From: Exobacillus caeni
GTDB taxonomy: Bacteria; Bacillota; Bacilli; Bacillales; Guptibacillaceae
Direction: 5' to 3'
Length of the DNA stretch: 64,000 bases
Assembly: GCF_005747095.1 (NCBI RefSeq)
Contig: NZ_SWLG01000005.1
Span: forward strand, 62,001 to 126,000
Shown: piece by piece, positions 50,596-59,043 of the stretch
Position numbering within the stretch: the first letter of the stretch is position 1
Layout: each line of letters begins with the position of its first letter
Translations under genes and position numbers: made by a program
The notes under the pieces: generated by a model
Database searches by the model: none
Told to the model about the DNA's origin: nothing
Seen by the model: the letters and a program-made list of their open reading frames with translations, nothing else

Positions 50596-50741
50596 TGTCC
50601 CTCCCACTCAAAAGCCTCCATCAATAACTTGCAATGAGGACATGTTTTTTTAGGTAAGATCCGTTCTGTCACTTCTGATATATCACAGTCAGGACAAATG
50701 TACTCTATTATTCTGTCATCTACTCTTTTTATCCCTATCAT
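50592..50741 (-). CDS. 49-aa zinc-ribbon peptide
   Basis: ATG five bases after GAGGAGG. CPDC and CPHC pairs separated by 17 residues form a rubredoxin-like zinc knuckle. Overlaps genes on both sides (26 and 4 bases), typical of tightly packed early phage operons. Confidence 0.65.
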   Translation of the reverse strand: MIGIKRVDDRIIEYICPDCDISEVTERILPKKTCPHCKLLMEAFEWEGQ

Positions 50742-50934
50742 CTACTTCCTCCTCGACAGGAAGCTCCATGACCTTAATTATTTTTTCCATAGTCTTTTCA
50801 CCGAATCCCTTTGTATTTGCCAGCCGATCAAACCTTTCAGCGAAGGCTAACACTGCTTGTCTTCGTCCGGCTTCCATTCCGGCATGGAAGCCTTCATTCC
50901 ACTTTTTCTGCAAGATAGGATTTTTCTTCCCCAT
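50716..50934 (-). CDS. Small helical phage protein
   Basis: 72 aa. Positively charged start (MGKKNPILQKKWNEGF) and a GMEAGRRQAVLAFAERFDRL helix, ends acidic. Overlaps the DUF3310 gene. Unknown. Confidence 0.6.
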   Translation of the reverse strand: MGKKNPILQKKWNEGFHAGMEAGRRQAVLAFAERFDRLANTKGFGEKTMEKIIKVMELPVEEEVDDRDKKSR

Positions 50935-51187
50935 CCTTTTCCTCCTGGCTTAACTCAATTAGTTTTCGCAGATAAAACACTGCCTTTTCCAGATCTTCCG
51001 TACCATTCTTCCGATCATATCTAGTTGCATATTTAATGACATTGATACGGTAAAAGCCTTTAAGTTCTTCTTTAGGGAACTGCATTTCACTAAAACCGAT
51101 TACATCAATTCCGTTCTTGTGGTAGTGATTTGGCTCGTTAATAATATCCTCAAGCTCTGGAATTTCCCAAGCATGTTCTCCTGGCAT
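50894..51187 (-). CDS. DUF3310 family protein
   Basis: 97 aa. Motif NEPNHYHKNGIDVIGF followed by FYRINVIKYATRYDRKNGTEDLEKA marks DUF3310, common in phage early regions. Some members are fused to nucleotide kinases, but no enzymatic domain is present here. Confidence 0.85.
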   Translation of the reverse strand: MPGEHAWEIPELEDIINEPNHYHKNGIDVIGFSEMQFPKEELKGFYRINVIKYATRYDRKNGTEDLEKAVFYLRKLIELSQEEKDGEEKSYLAEKVE

Positions 51188-51230
51188 CTTTGCTCCTCCT
51201 TCATTTTATTGTTGTAAATGAAACAAATCA

Positions 51231-51551
51231 TTATTTGAATTTGAAATTCGATAAACCTATTTCCACTAATCTTTCGTTCACTTTAACAACTGCCATCGGA
51301 TATGCAATTACACCACCCGAATGACCGCATCTCATTGGCGAAGGGTCTGTGACATTTGAATACTGGAATACACCTATAAATTCAGCTTCTATCCAGTCTC
51401 CTTTGGAATAAATAAGGCATTCTTTATACATATAGTTTTCCTTTAATTCTTCAATCCTGGCATTCTTCTCTTTAACTTGGTCGATCAACCATTCACTATG
51501 CGTCTTATACTCATTTATCAAATGGTTTTTATTATCCAATGGTAGCACCAT
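51231..51551 (-). CDS. Phage protein of unknown function
   Basis: 106 aa; TTG 51539, eight bases after AGGATGG, is an alternative start. Helix at the N-terminus and a small beta domain (DWIEAEFIGVFQYSN ... VVKVNERLVEIGL). No recognised family. Confidence 0.6.
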   Translation of the reverse strand: MVLPLDNKNHLINEYKTHSEWLIDQVKEKNARIEELKENYMYKECLIYSKGDWIEAEFIGVFQYSNVTDPSPMRCGHSGGVIAYPMAVVKVNERLVEIGLSNFKFK

Positions 51552-51583
51552 CCTATTTATTTTTGATGAATAGTTTCGTCGTA

Positions 51584-51916
51584 CTATTCACCAAGCTTTG
51601 CATAGTCTTTGCTATTTATACAAACATCGTTTTCGCCACAATACGGACAAGTGACATGTGTTGGGTACAATATCTCTTCAATGTGAAATCTATTATCACA
51701 AACACTACACATGTAAGCGTGAAGGTTTTCACTATGCCATTTAAGTAAAGCCTTATCCTTACTGTTTTCCTTCTGAAACTCTCTCACCATATCAACTAAC
51801 CAATGTGCATCAGCAGAATCTAATTTAACCGTTTCATAATCCCCGTATTCCTCAACCGAATCTGCAATAGCGCCTTCAATCAATTTGAGTCTTGCGTTCG
51901 TATTATTCAATTCCAT
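51584..51916 (-). CDS. Zinc-ribbon phage protein
   Basis: 110 aa. An N-terminal helical part (residues 1-60) is followed by CSVC and CPYC pairs about 20 residues apart. The start may be ATG 51916 or TTG 51910, judged from AAAGAGGAG. Unknown. Confidence 0.65.
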   Translation of the reverse strand: MELNNTNARLKLIEGAIADSVEEYGDYETVKLDSADAHWLVDMVREFQKENSKDKALLKWHSENLHAYMCSVCDNRFHIEEILYPTHVTCPYCGENDVCINSKDYAKLGE

Positions 51917-51954
51917 CTCCTCTTTCTTACTGAATATAATCGTTCGACTGTCTA

Positions 51955-52242
51955 TTAAATCCGCCCAAGTTCATTTTCAATCAGCGCTTTATCTCTTGCT
52001 ACATCAAAGCTTTCATCAAAGAAAATCATTCGCCCGATAATATAGTCCACAAGCCTAAACTTCTTCTCCGCCCTTTTCCGTGACGTGGTTTTCTTAATGA
52101 TCGGCAGAACATCTCTTATCCGTTCCCTGTGTTCTTTTAAAATGTTAATAGCCAAACGGTTTATATTTTTCCGGTCCATTTCCATCATCCAGCCTATTTC
52201 CTCTTCCTGCATAACATTCACATCATCTAATAGCGCTGCCAT
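51955..52242 (-). CDS. Helical phage protein
   Basis: 95 aa, mainly alpha helical (NINRLAINILKEHRERIRDVLPIIKKT), ATG after AGGTGAAGG. Unknown. Confidence 0.6.
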   Translation of the reverse strand: MAALLDDVNVMQEEEIGWMMEMDRKNINRLAINILKEHRERIRDVLPIIKKTTSRKRAEKKFRLVDYIIGRMIFFDESFDVARDKALIENELGRI

Positions 52243-52259
52243 TAACCTTCACCTCATAT

Positions 52260-52850
52260 TTATTTAGCTTTCTTCCGTTCACCAATTTTTCTATATAAAT
52301 CAGCTAACATAACTCCAGTCCTGGTAAGATCAGCATCTTTTTGAATCAAATTATGTTTATTCAACATGGCCAATTGTTTCCTAGACACGAGGATTAGATT
52401 ATCAAGATCGAAATTGTAACGATTTCCATCACCGAATATCACAACGTGACCTTTAGGGACTGGTCCGTTTTCTTTCTCCCAAATTAAGTTGTGTTTGGTC
52501 CTCCACTTGTTAGGATCAGCAATTTTAATATCAACATAACCATCACCATTCACTCTCTCAGTACCAACCGGCTTATAATTATGAGGTTTATGACCTTTCT
52601 TGAATTGAGTTGGCTCCCATCCTCCTGCTCCAGGTCCTGTTTTCCCTTTATTAAACGGAACGCGTCCTGGCTTGAACCGCGAGTCCAAACCATTGCTCAG
52701 GCCGCGGTTTTTAAGGGCGCTAGTGATTTGAGAAAGGTTTAGGTTTAATCCAAAATGGTCATTAAACATTTCATGTAATTCTTTTCTGCTACGGCCTTCT
52801 ATATTTTGTGTAAGAAATTTCACTTGTTCTGTTGTATATCGATGAGGCAT
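52260..52850 (-). CDS. HNH homing-type endonuclease
   Basis: 196 aa. N-terminal helix-turn-helix-like segment (SRKELHEMFNDHFGLNLNLSQITSALKNRG), then an NUMOD-like linker, and HNH_3 motif (TKHNLIWEKENGPVPKGHVVIF, NFDLDNLILVSR). ATG 52850 after TGGAGGGG. A free-standing mobile endonuclease rather than a phage replication gene. Confidence 0.88.
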   Translation of the reverse strand: MPHRYTTEQVKFLTQNIEGRSRKELHEMFNDHFGLNLNLSQITSALKNRGLSNGLDSRFKPGRVPFNKGKTGPGAGGWEPTQFKKGHKPHNYKPVGTERVNGDGYVDIKIADPNKWRTKHNLIWEKENGPVPKGHVVIFGDGNRYNFDLDNLILVSRKQLAMLNKHNLIQKDADLTRTGVMLADLYRKIGERKKAK

Positions 52851-52851
52851 T

Positions 52852-53082
52852 TTACCCCTCCAACATTTTAGGTACTCTCGTATCAGCATTCATTCTGTCA
52901 TCTGCCAATTTTTTAGCATCGAGCACCAGTGATCCATTTGCAATAATTTGAGACGCGACTTGCGTTACTGATTTTGCACGATCGATTTCCTCTTTAAGTT
53001 TTTCTCCATTCAATTCTTCATCACTTAAACGCTCGAGCTGTGCGAATAAATGGTTGTTAAGATCACCCAAAGTGTTTTTCAT
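52852..53082 (-). CDS. Small helical phage protein
   Basis: 76 aa from ATG 53082 after AGAGAGGATG; the longer frame (to 53229) overlaps the upstream gene. Helices [26 protein letters not shown] and [23 protein letters not shown]. Seen in other Bacillus prophages as an unnamed early protein. Confidence 0.6.
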   Translation of the reverse strand: MKNTLGDLNNHLFAQLERLSDEELNGEKLKEEIDRAKSVTQVASQIIANGSLVLDAKKLADDRMNADTRVPKMLEG

Positions 53083-53506
53083 TTTGTTCATCCTCTCTAT
53101 CCTCGTTATATCCAAATGAAGTGAACAAATAGTTTTTCCCATCCTCAAGACTGGTTGTCCAGGCAGTTGTTCCTTTAAATAAGGAAACAATGATTCCGGC
53201 CCCACAAAGATTATGCTGCAGTTTTCCATTTACCAAAACGTGTGATCCGCCGACCGTACCATCTGAAACGATTGCAAAACCCTCTTTGCGTTTTACAGCC
53301 TGGTCAATGTATTGATAATTATCTATTTTGTTTCTTAGTTCATCGATAACCGTTTGTCTAACTTCACTTTCTCGCTTCTGATCAAGGAAAAGTTCAGCAA
53401 GTTCATCCTTTTTGTATTTCCGCTTAACCTTTTCGATTTCTTTCTTCTTCTCACCATTAAGTACCTCAGCCAGCTCTTCAAATGACTTCAATTTCTTTTC
53501 CCCCAT
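53063..53506 (-). CDS. Phage protein of unknown function
   Basis: 147 aa, ATG after AAGGAGGAT. Helical N-terminal half with charged repeats, C-terminal beta part ([20 protein letters not shown]). Overlaps the next gene by 20 bases. Confidence 0.65.
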   Translation of the reverse strand: MGEKKLKSFEELAEVLNGEKKKEIEKVKRKYKKDELAELFLDQKRESEVRQTVIDELRNKIDNYQYIDQAVKRKEGFAIVSDGTVGGSHVLVNGKLQHNLCGAGIIVSLFKGTTAWTTSLEDGKNYLFTSFGYNEDREDEQNEKHFG

Positions 53507-53520
53507 AAATACTATCCTCC

Positions 53521-53700
53521 TTAGGATTGCTCATTAATGTATTTACAGCCATGATCCTTTTCTAGCTCGTCAATCATTCGATCTGGGTTCTGGATACCTG
53601 GCTTCGTATGTCCTATCAATCGGTTTGCTTCTTTGTCGTATGCTTCCCAGCGATTGTTTTTAAGACTATGACGGACGATAAATTCAATTGGTTTAGCCAT
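53521..53700 (-). CDS. Small phage protein
   Basis: 59 aa, ATG 53700 just after the stop of the upstream gene (AGGGGGATG). Contains a small beta module (FIVRHSLKNNRWEAYDKEANRLIG). Unknown. Confidence 0.6.
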   Translation of the reverse strand: MAKPIEFIVRHSLKNNRWEAYDKEANRLIGHTKPGIQNPDRMIDELEKDHGCKYINEQS

Positions 53701-53909
53701 CAAACATCCCCCTGATTCTTATTAAGTTCGTTCGGACGATAAATAGCAGACTCCTCAGCATTCATGAATTCGCCGTACTGCCATAAAACTATGGTCTTCC
53801 CAAAACCAGATGGAGGAGCTGGGAGGCTGAATAATTCTCCATTGCTAACTACGTAAATGCCGTTCTTTGTTTTATCAATGCTTACTTTAGATTCCTTTTG
53901 AGTTTCCAT
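53700..53909 (-). CDS. DUF3954-like phage protein
   Basis: 69 aa. The segment GIYVVSNGELFSLPAPPSGFGKTIVLWQYG fits DUF3954, a small phage family of unknown role. ATG after GGGGGGG-rich leader; it precedes the 59-aa gene with overlap. Confidence 0.75.
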   Translation of the reverse strand: METQKESKVSIDKTKNGIYVVSNGELFSLPAPPSGFGKTIVLWQYGEFMNAEESAIYRPNELNKNQGDV

Positions 53910-53928
53910 ATTTTCCCCCCCCTGTTAT

Positions 53929-53957
53929 ATAAAAGCCCCGGGATGACCGGGGCAATT
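53929..53957 (-). terminator. Terminator
   Basis: TGCCCCGG / CCGGGGC stem with a short TCAT-type loop and TTTTAT on the minus strand, between the 235-aa and DUF3954-like genes. Confidence 0.75.
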
Positions 53958-53965
53958 TTGATTAG

Positions 53966-54673
53966 TTACGCAATGATGATAAGTTTCCCATCAGCTATTT
54001 CACTGGCAAGTGATTCTTCTAAGTATTTTTTTATGTTTTTCATTGCATCTAGCTTCCAGGCACCTCCATCAGCTTCAAACAATGCACATGATGGACCTGA
54101 TTTCATCCGGAAGACAAAATCACTTTCGGGCTGATCTACTTCAACAAAAGTACGATATGGTTTTAGAGATACCGGATTAGGCACTTTTACATTACCTACT
54201 GACGCCACCCCTGTTTTTGCTACAACTGCTTGAGAGACGCCATCATCACCGATCGTGTTAACGTTTTCTTCTTTGATATTCCCAACAACCTTCAGCATGA
54301 TGTCTCGGTCCTCATTTTTAACAAAACTGGATTGCAGCTTGATGTTAAACTCTTCAGTGTTATACCAGCGATCGAAATTGAAGGATGGAATCATTGCTGA
54401 TGCCTGGATAAATTCGCTTCTGTTATAGTCATCGTTAACTGGTGTGAAGGCTAAAACTTCAGTAGGGCTGCTAATATGAATCATTAAATTTTCCACACCG
54501 TCAAAATTAGACTTTAAATATTCAACCAATCCAGAAAGGCTTCTCACTTGAAATGGTGAAGCTTTTGGTTTTTCTATTAAATGCAGCCTTTCAGAAGAAT
54601 ACTCCTGGCCGTTAATTTTATAGCTTTCCACATTTCCTAACCGAACAATGTACTCAATAGCTTCTTTAATCAT
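53966..54673 (-). CDS. Phage early protein of unknown function
   Basis: 235 aa, soluble, ATG after AAAGGAGGAC. Contains a central RDIMLKVVGNIKEENVNTIGDDG segment and a C-terminal VFRMKSGPSCALFEADGGAWKLDAMKNI block. Placement beside the replication terminator-like gene is common in Bacillus phages. No catalytic motif seen. Confidence 0.65.
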   Translation of the reverse strand: MIKEAIEYIVRLGNVESYKINGQEYSSERLHLIEKPKASPFQVRSLSGLVEYLKSNFDGVENLMIHISSPTEVLAFTPVNDDYNRSEFIQASAMIPSFNFDRWYNTEEFNIKLQSSFVKNEDRDIMLKVVGNIKEENVNTIGDDGVSQAVVAKTGVASVGNVKVPNPVSLKPYRTFVEVDQPESDFVFRMKSGPSCALFEADGGAWKLDAMKNIKKYLEESLASEIADGKLIIIA

Positions 54674-55047
54674 TATTTAGTCCTCCTTTGATATTCGATC
54701 ACTTTGTTACCAGTGTCATCCGCAACATCGCCTTCATCATCAATATAGGTCTGTCCCTTTTGTCCTGACTTCAATTCAGAACCGATAACTTTACCCGTGT
54801 TGTCCGTATCCATGATGATTTTAGTCTCGATATCTTTTGCTGGAACGATGGTAGACTTAGCAACAATTCCGACCTGTGCAATGTCCCTTTGTTCATCCGC
54901 TTTAAGAGTGACAGTCAACGTTACTTTCCTGGCTTTCTTCGGGTCAGTGTTTGGATCTGCAATGTTTTCTAATACCTTGCCTAATTCATGGTTGAATCGT
55001 TCCGCCAATGCTCCATCTGCAAAGTTTTGTAAATCGATAGCTTTCAT
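54673..55047 (-). CDS. Replication terminator-like phage protein
   Basis: 124 aa from ATG 55047 after AGGGAGG. N-terminal LQNFADGALAERFNHELGKVLENIADPNTDPKKARKV type segment and beta-rich centre match proteins annotated as phage replication terminator protein. This name is annotation only; no activity is shown. The stop overlaps the next ATG. Confidence 0.7.
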   Translation of the reverse strand: MKAIDLQNFADGALAERFNHELGKVLENIADPNTDPKKARKVTLTVTLKADEQRDIAQVGIVAKSTIVPAKDIETKIIMDTDNTGKVIGSELKSGQKGQTYIDDEGDVADDTGNKVIEYQRRTK

Positions 55048-55129
55048 CTTATTCTTCCTCCCTGTGGATAAAATGTTTATAAATAGTGGATAAGTTACCA
55101 CAATAAACCAGTATAAAAGGGTAAATTTT

Positions 55130-55732
55130 TTAGTAGCCTTGTTCCTGGCGTTCATGATTTACTTTGTTTTTGTCATAGTAGGCATTTTCAATTTGATCCA
55201 AATCAAAGCAAAAGCCAACAATGCCTATTGCTATAAAGACAAACCATGCATTTTTAAAGCAAAATTCTTGTTTCGAAATACCAAAGGTTTTTTCAACCTT
55301 TTCGTCCATTCCTTTTTCTGCAAAAGATTTCATTAACCAGTACTTAACTTCTAAAAAGGCCTTTGTTACATCTCCATCTAGACCTTCATCTTTGATTTCC
55401 ATTATCGCTTCTTCGTAAATGTACAAAGATTCTTGCCATCTTTTTTCGATTGCTATAGATAAAAAGAAATGTAAGCAATCCACATATTCTTCAAGCAAAG
55501 GATTGTAATATTCCTTGTCTTCATCATTCATTACTGGTCTTCTAAGTTTTTGTGTTCGTGGTTCCTGATCGTTACTCCATTTCTTAAAACCTCGCCATTC
55601 GTTAGCGCACTCGCTTAATTCCACATCCAAAGCAAGTGTTTTCCAGTCGTGATTATCACCAAAAAGACTTTTATCGTTAACGATTACATCATCCAACTCT
55701 TTTTGCTTTTTTAATAGCTTTACAAGGTCCAC
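55130..55732 (-). CDS. Dimeric dUTP diphosphatase (MazG-like)
   Basis: 200 aa, all-helical dUTPase of the NTP-pyrophosphohydrolase fold: metal-binding motifs ELSECANEWRGFKKW near 40 and EYVDCLHFFL near 84. Converts dUTP to dUMP, protecting phage DNA from uracil. Preferred start GTG 55732 after AGAGGGGTGAG; ATG 55750 possible. Confidence 0.9.
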   Translation of the reverse strand: MDLVKLLKKQKELDDVIVNDKSLFGDNHDWKTLALDVELSECANEWRGFKKWSNDQEPRTQKLRRPVMNDEDKEYYNPLLEEYVDCLHFFLSIAIEKRWQESLYIYEEAIMEIKDEGLDGDVTKAFLEVKYWLMKSFAEKGMDEKVEKTFGISKQEFCFKNAWFVFIAIGIVGFCFDLDQIENAYYDKNKVNHERQEQGY

Positions 55733-55736
55733 AAAC

Positions 55737-55931
55737 TCACCCCTCTGCATTTAAATGATTTAACCAGGCATAAATATCATTTGCTAGTTCTCTATTTGGT
55801 GTGGCAGCTGCATAAGCTTTTAGAGCTTTCCGTGCTGCTTGGTCTTTATCAGGTCTAAGAACAAAGCAACCGGTAACCGTAGAACCGTCCGACTTCTTTC
55901 TCACTTCATATTTGACGTATAACCCATCCAT
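55737..55931 (-). CDS. Small phage protein
   Basis: 64 aa from ATG 55931, two bases after the preceding stop. Beta strands YVKYEVRKK and SDGSTVTGCFVLRP, then a C-terminal helix (AARKALKAYAAATPNRELANDIYAW). Similar to short proteins in phage early regions. Unknown. Confidence 0.7.
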   Translation of the reverse strand: MDGLYVKYEVRKKSDGSTVTGCFVLRPDKDQAARKALKAYAAATPNRELANDIYAWLNHLNAEG

Positions 55932-55933
55932 GC

Positions 55934-56074
55934 TTAAGCAGCCTCTCTTTTGAGCAAAACTAAGTTCCAGGAACCTAGTAAACACCCAGCCATCCATTTG
56001 GCATGTGCTTCTTTTTCCGCCTGGACCACTATTTTTTTATCTTTAACTGAAGTGCCAAAGTACCAGTTAATCAT
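55934..56074 (-). CDS. 46-aa phage peptide
   Basis: ATG after AAGAAAGGATG. Mixed sequence with a Trp-rich C-terminal helix (AKWMAGCLLGSWNLVLL). It overlaps the gene upstream by eight bases and nearly touches the next, indicating translational coupling. Shorter than many annotation cut-offs. Confidence 0.6.
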   Translation of the reverse strand: MINWYFGTSVKDKKIVVQAEKEAHAKWMAGCLLGSWNLVLLKREAA

Positions 56075-56231
56075 TTTCTTTCATCCTTTCTTGGTTATAG
56101 AAATACTCCAAGTCTGAAAGAGTAAGATCGTATAACGTTCGGCCGTCTTTCAACTTGGTATAACCAAGATTAGAAAGAAAATCTATATACCGCTTCCGCT
56201 TAACCTCAACGCTATTTGCTAATGTTCCCAT
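56067..56231 (-). CDS. Fur-regulated basic protein (FbpA/B)-like
   Basis: 54 aa. Pattern VKRKRYIDFLSNLGYTK, then DGRTLYDLTLSDLEYFY resembles the small Fur-regulated basic proteins of Bacillus, which help the FsrA small RNA spare iron. Conventional ribosome binding site is weak, but the preceding gene overlaps it. A phage copy suggests control of host translation or iron use; speculative. Confidence 0.65.
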   Translation of the reverse strand: MGTLANSVEVKRKRYIDFLSNLGYTKLKDGRTLYDLTLSDLEYFYNQERMKEND

Positions 56232-56448
56232 CGTTAATCCCTTCTCTCTTTTCTTTGTAGGCTTTTAAGTGGTCGTTCATCTTGTTCTTAAAATCAGGAC
56301 GTAAGTAAAGACGTAAGTAAAAATGTAGCTTTTCCGTGCTATCGTTTAAGGTGAGGACCTTCTTTTCTTTCAATAAAAAATCTAGTAGCAGTATCAAAGA
56401 TGGTTCGTTATACTCTATGGCATCCGTGTACAGCTCTTTGATGGTCAT
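56212..56448 (-). CDS. Phage protein beside the helicase gene
   Basis: 78 aa, helical (DAIEYNEPSLILLLDFLLKEKKV and a RPDFKNKMNDHLKAYKEK segment). Start ATG overlaps the helicase stop. May be a helicase loader-associated factor by position. Unknown. Confidence 0.6.
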   Translation of the reverse strand: MTIKELYTDAIEYNEPSLILLLDFLLKEKKVLTLNDSTEKLHFYLRLYLRPDFKNKMNDHLKAYKEKREGINDGNISK

Positions 56449-57749
56449 TAGTACACCAGATCATGAAAGGTGTTGGTTTCTTTTACGAACTTCATTTTGT
56501 GCAAACCCGTCCTTCCCTGGCGGCTCTTCGCAAAGTTGATCTCCACAAGATCTTTTGTTTCTGGATCATCATTTTGGTAATAGTCAGGTCGATATAGCAG
56601 CATAACAACATCTGCTATTTGTTCAATGGTTCCAGATTCATTCAGATCACTTAGCACCGGACGCTTGTCCTGCCTGTTTTCCACTGACCTGCTTAACTGA
56701 GAGATAACGATGAACGGCACGTTGAATTCATTTGCTATCCCTTTCAGGTCCACTATGATATCGGATATATCACTATGTTTGTTTCCAGAAGGGTTTGTAT
56801 GCTTTACCAGGGTTAAAAAATCAAGGGACACAATATGATCTTTATCCGGATGCTCCTTGATATTTCTCCTGACAGCTGACCTGATTTCTGGAACAGTGTT
56901 TTCTCTCCTGATATCAACATTCAATTTTTCCAGTGTTCTTATTGCCATCTGATACCTATCCCACTCCTGCCCATTCGGATCAAAGGTTTTATTTGGGTTT
57001 CGCATCTTCATGAGGTTGATTCTGCCTTCCATCGCAATCAACCGGTCTATCACTGGCTCGTCTGCCATCTCAATGCTGAACATGGTGTGAAACAGATTTT
57101 TGTTATTTTTCAAGCCGTTTAAGGCGCTGTTCATAACAAGGGCTGTTTTACCTACGCTGGGTCTTGCAGCAACAACAATCAAGTCAGTCCGCTGGAATCC
57201 ATCAGTGTATTTATTTAGGCCGACATAACCAGTATCAATGCCGCTCAGACCTGTTTTTGGACTGTTGTAATGCTGTTCCATCCTGTTCGCTAGCTTTTCT
57301 TTGAACGATTCATTTCTCTTCACTGTGGCGGTTTCAAGCTTAGTGACGTTTGCAATTAGACTTGATAGTTCTGTTAGTTTGTGAGATTCCTTAGTATTCT
57401 CTAGGAAACTATTAACATGCTCCTGAGCAACCTGAACAGTATGAAAATCCATTATGAATTTCTCATAGGACTGAAACGAATGAACACTCGGTACACCGTT
57501 CATGATTTCTGACAGGTAGGCATTTCCGCCAAACTTCATGGTCTGGGATTCACCAAGCATCGCTAGTGAGACAACAGAGATTTCCTCGCCTTCGTTTTTT
57601 ACCTCGATCATCGCTTTAAACAGTTCGCGATTTTTTTGATGAAAAAAGTGTTTAGGTTGTAACCGTGATTCGTTTAACAAGGTCGGATCCTTAAGGATAG
57701 AGCCTAAATAGAATGCTTCGTTTTGTGTCGCTAACTCGAATTTGTTCAA
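56448..57749 (-). CDS. Replicative DNA helicase (DnaB family)
   Basis: 433 aa. N-terminal DnaB domain (about 1-115) and RecA-like core with Walker A AARPSVGKTA near 195, Walker B-like HIVSLDFL near 315, the SDLNESGTIEQIADVV block, and terminal arginine finger region SRQGRTG. Hexameric helicase for phage replication forks. The gene downstream of the DnaD-like initiator, 15 bases apart. Confidence 0.93.
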   Translation of the reverse strand: MNKFELATQNEAFYLGSILKDPTLLNESRLQPKHFFHQKNRELFKAMIEVKNEGEEISVVSLAMLGESQTMKFGGNAYLSEIMNGVPSVHSFQSYEKFIMDFHTVQVAQEHVNSFLENTKESHKLTELSSLIANVTKLETATVKRNESFKEKLANRMEQHYNSPKTGLSGIDTGYVGLNKYTDGFQRTDLIVVAARPSVGKTALVMNSALNGLKNNKNLFHTMFSIEMADEPVIDRLIAMEGRINLMKMRNPNKTFDPNGQEWDRYQMAIRTLEKLNVDIRRENTVPEIRSAVRRNIKEHPDKDHIVSLDFLTLVKHTNPSGNKHSDISDIIVDLKGIANEFNVPFIVISQLSRSVENRQDKRPVLSDLNESGTIEQIADVVMLLYRPDYYQNDDPETKDLVEINFAKSRQGRTGLHKMKFVKETNTFHDLVY

Positions 57750-57764
57750 TGTCCGGCCAACCCC

Positions 57765-58595
57765 TTAGAACATATAATCTTCTGGCTTTAATTCTTTTTG
57801 ACTGGAAGAAGGAGGGCTTGCCCTTTGATTTTGGCCAACAAACTCTTTTCTTGCTGCTTTTGCCTGTTCCAAAGTCTGTACACCTTTATCGGACCAATTC
57901 TTAAGCACTTTTTTTAGGTAACTATAATTCATCTTGTTGCTTTCACAAGCCAGCTCCATCGCATAAAGAATGATTGGTCCACCTTCGTCAAAATCATCTA
58001 GCCAGGATAAGAGCTTGTTTTTCATTTCTGTGTGTCCAAAACCAAATCCATTCTGATCCCAGAAATGAAATATTTTCTTCACAGCTTCCTCTTCTGATGA
58101 GGAGGATATAGGAGGAGTATTTCTTTTACTTTCCTTTCCTTTCTTTTCCTTTAATGCATTGCCTTTGCTTTGCGTTTGCATTGCACCTGCATTACTTTCG
58201 CTGTCCGTTTGCTCTGAACCCTTGTCGCTATTGGCTTTTTTCCATCTTTTTTGTGCAGCCTTTTTTGCTTTCTCAGATTTTTCATCTCGTTTTTTCATTC
58301 TGTTTTTTAATGATTCGCTCCAAAAATGATTTTCATCAGAAATGAATAATCCAAATTCCTGAATGCAATCATCAACAAATTTATGCGCCGTTTCTGCATC
58401 GCATTGCATTTGCATTGCGAGTGCATTCCAACAGTATTTGCTTAATTCAATCTGATAATCGTTTTGGTCTCTCAGCATTTCTATGATGATCCAGTACCAA
58501 CCGTATCCTTCTGCACCATATACACTTCTCATAGCCAATACTTTAGGATCATGCCTGGCATTGCTGTCATGTGAAAAATAGTATGCCTCTTTCAC
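57765..58595 (-). CDS. Phage replication initiation protein (DUF4373/DnaD-like)
   Basis: 276 aa. N-terminal Lin1244/DUF4373 winged-helix domain (about 1-95; HDPKVLAMRSVYGAEGYGWYWIIIEM), a charged linker, and a C-terminal DnaD-like domain (about 175-250; SWLDDFDEGGPIILYAMELACES ... YSYLKKVLKNW). It should bind the origin and recruit the helicase. GTG start after GGAGGGG. Repeats TGCATTGC inside the gene may be the origin. Confidence 0.88.
   Translation of the reverse strand: MKEAYYFSHDSNARHDPKVLAMRSVYGAEGYGWYWIIIEMLRDQNDYQIELSKYCWNALAMQMQCDAETAHKFVDDCIQEFGLFISDENHFWSESLKNRMKKRDEKSEKAKKAAQKRWKKANSDKGSEQTDSESNAGAMQTQSKGNALKEKKGKESKRNTPPISSSSEEEAVKKIFHFWDQNGFGFGHTEMKNKLLSWLDDFDEGGPIILYAMELACESNKMNYSYLKKVLKNWSDKGVQTLEQAKAARKEFVGQNQRASPPSSSQKELKPEDYMF
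58155..58429. repeat. TGCATTGC repeats within the initiator gene, candidate phage origin
   Basis: TGCATTGC at 58155, 58177 and 58411, CGCATTGC at 58400, and part matches TGCATTAC (58188) and TGCATTCC (58422), in two clusters 220 bp apart. Many phages carry origin iterons inside the initiator gene. Confidence 0.4.
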
Positions 58596-58693
58596 CCGGG
58601 CCCCTCCTTTCGATTGATTTTTTAATGATTGCTATGTAAAATAAAAATATACTTCTACAAAAGCAATCAACCGACTCGTGTTCCCAGCACGGG

Positions 58694-58909
58694 TCATTTT
58701 TTTAGCATCATTTCCCCAGAGCAAACATCTCTTACATTTTCTTCAGTCCAGCAAACTGGACATGTAACATCTTCCTGGCTTTCAAATGCTTGCTCTACTG
58801 CGAAACTTAAACAACAGCTTTCACATTCATAAACGTGATACGGTATCCCCTTTTTGCCACCTTTTTTTACGAGAAGGCCACTTTTCTGGATCGAGTTTCC
58901 TTTGTTCAC
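58694..58909 (-). CDS. Zinc-ribbon phage protein
   Basis: 71 aa from GTG; the start is unsure because it overlaps the preceding gene. Cys pairs CESC and CPVC, with a further Cys, give a zinc ribbon. Unknown early protein. Confidence 0.55.
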   Translation of the reverse strand: MNKGNSIQKSGLLVKKGGKKGIPYHVYECESCCLSFAVEQAFESQEDVTCPVCWTEENVRDVCSGEMMLKK

Positions 58910-59009
58910 TAATCATTTTGTAACACCTGTCTAAATCCATATTTAACGCTTTAGCAATATCAGTTACCTTCTCCCCTCTCAGGAATCGTTTATGAAGCTC
59001 AGCTAACAT
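58827..59009 (-). CDS. Small helix-turn-helix-like phage protein
   Basis: 60 aa. LHKRFLRGEKVTDIAKALNMDLDRCYKM suggests a helix-turn-helix related to resolvase/terminase small-subunit DNA-binding helices, then a basic C-terminus. ATG after AAGGTGAAATAC. Upstream of the initiator. Confidence 0.6.
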   Translation of the reverse strand: MLAELHKRFLRGEKVTDIAKALNMDLDRCYKMISEQRKLDPEKWPSRKKRWQKGDTVSRL

Positions 59010-59043
59010 ATGTATTTCACCTTCTTTCTGATGTTGGTCACAT

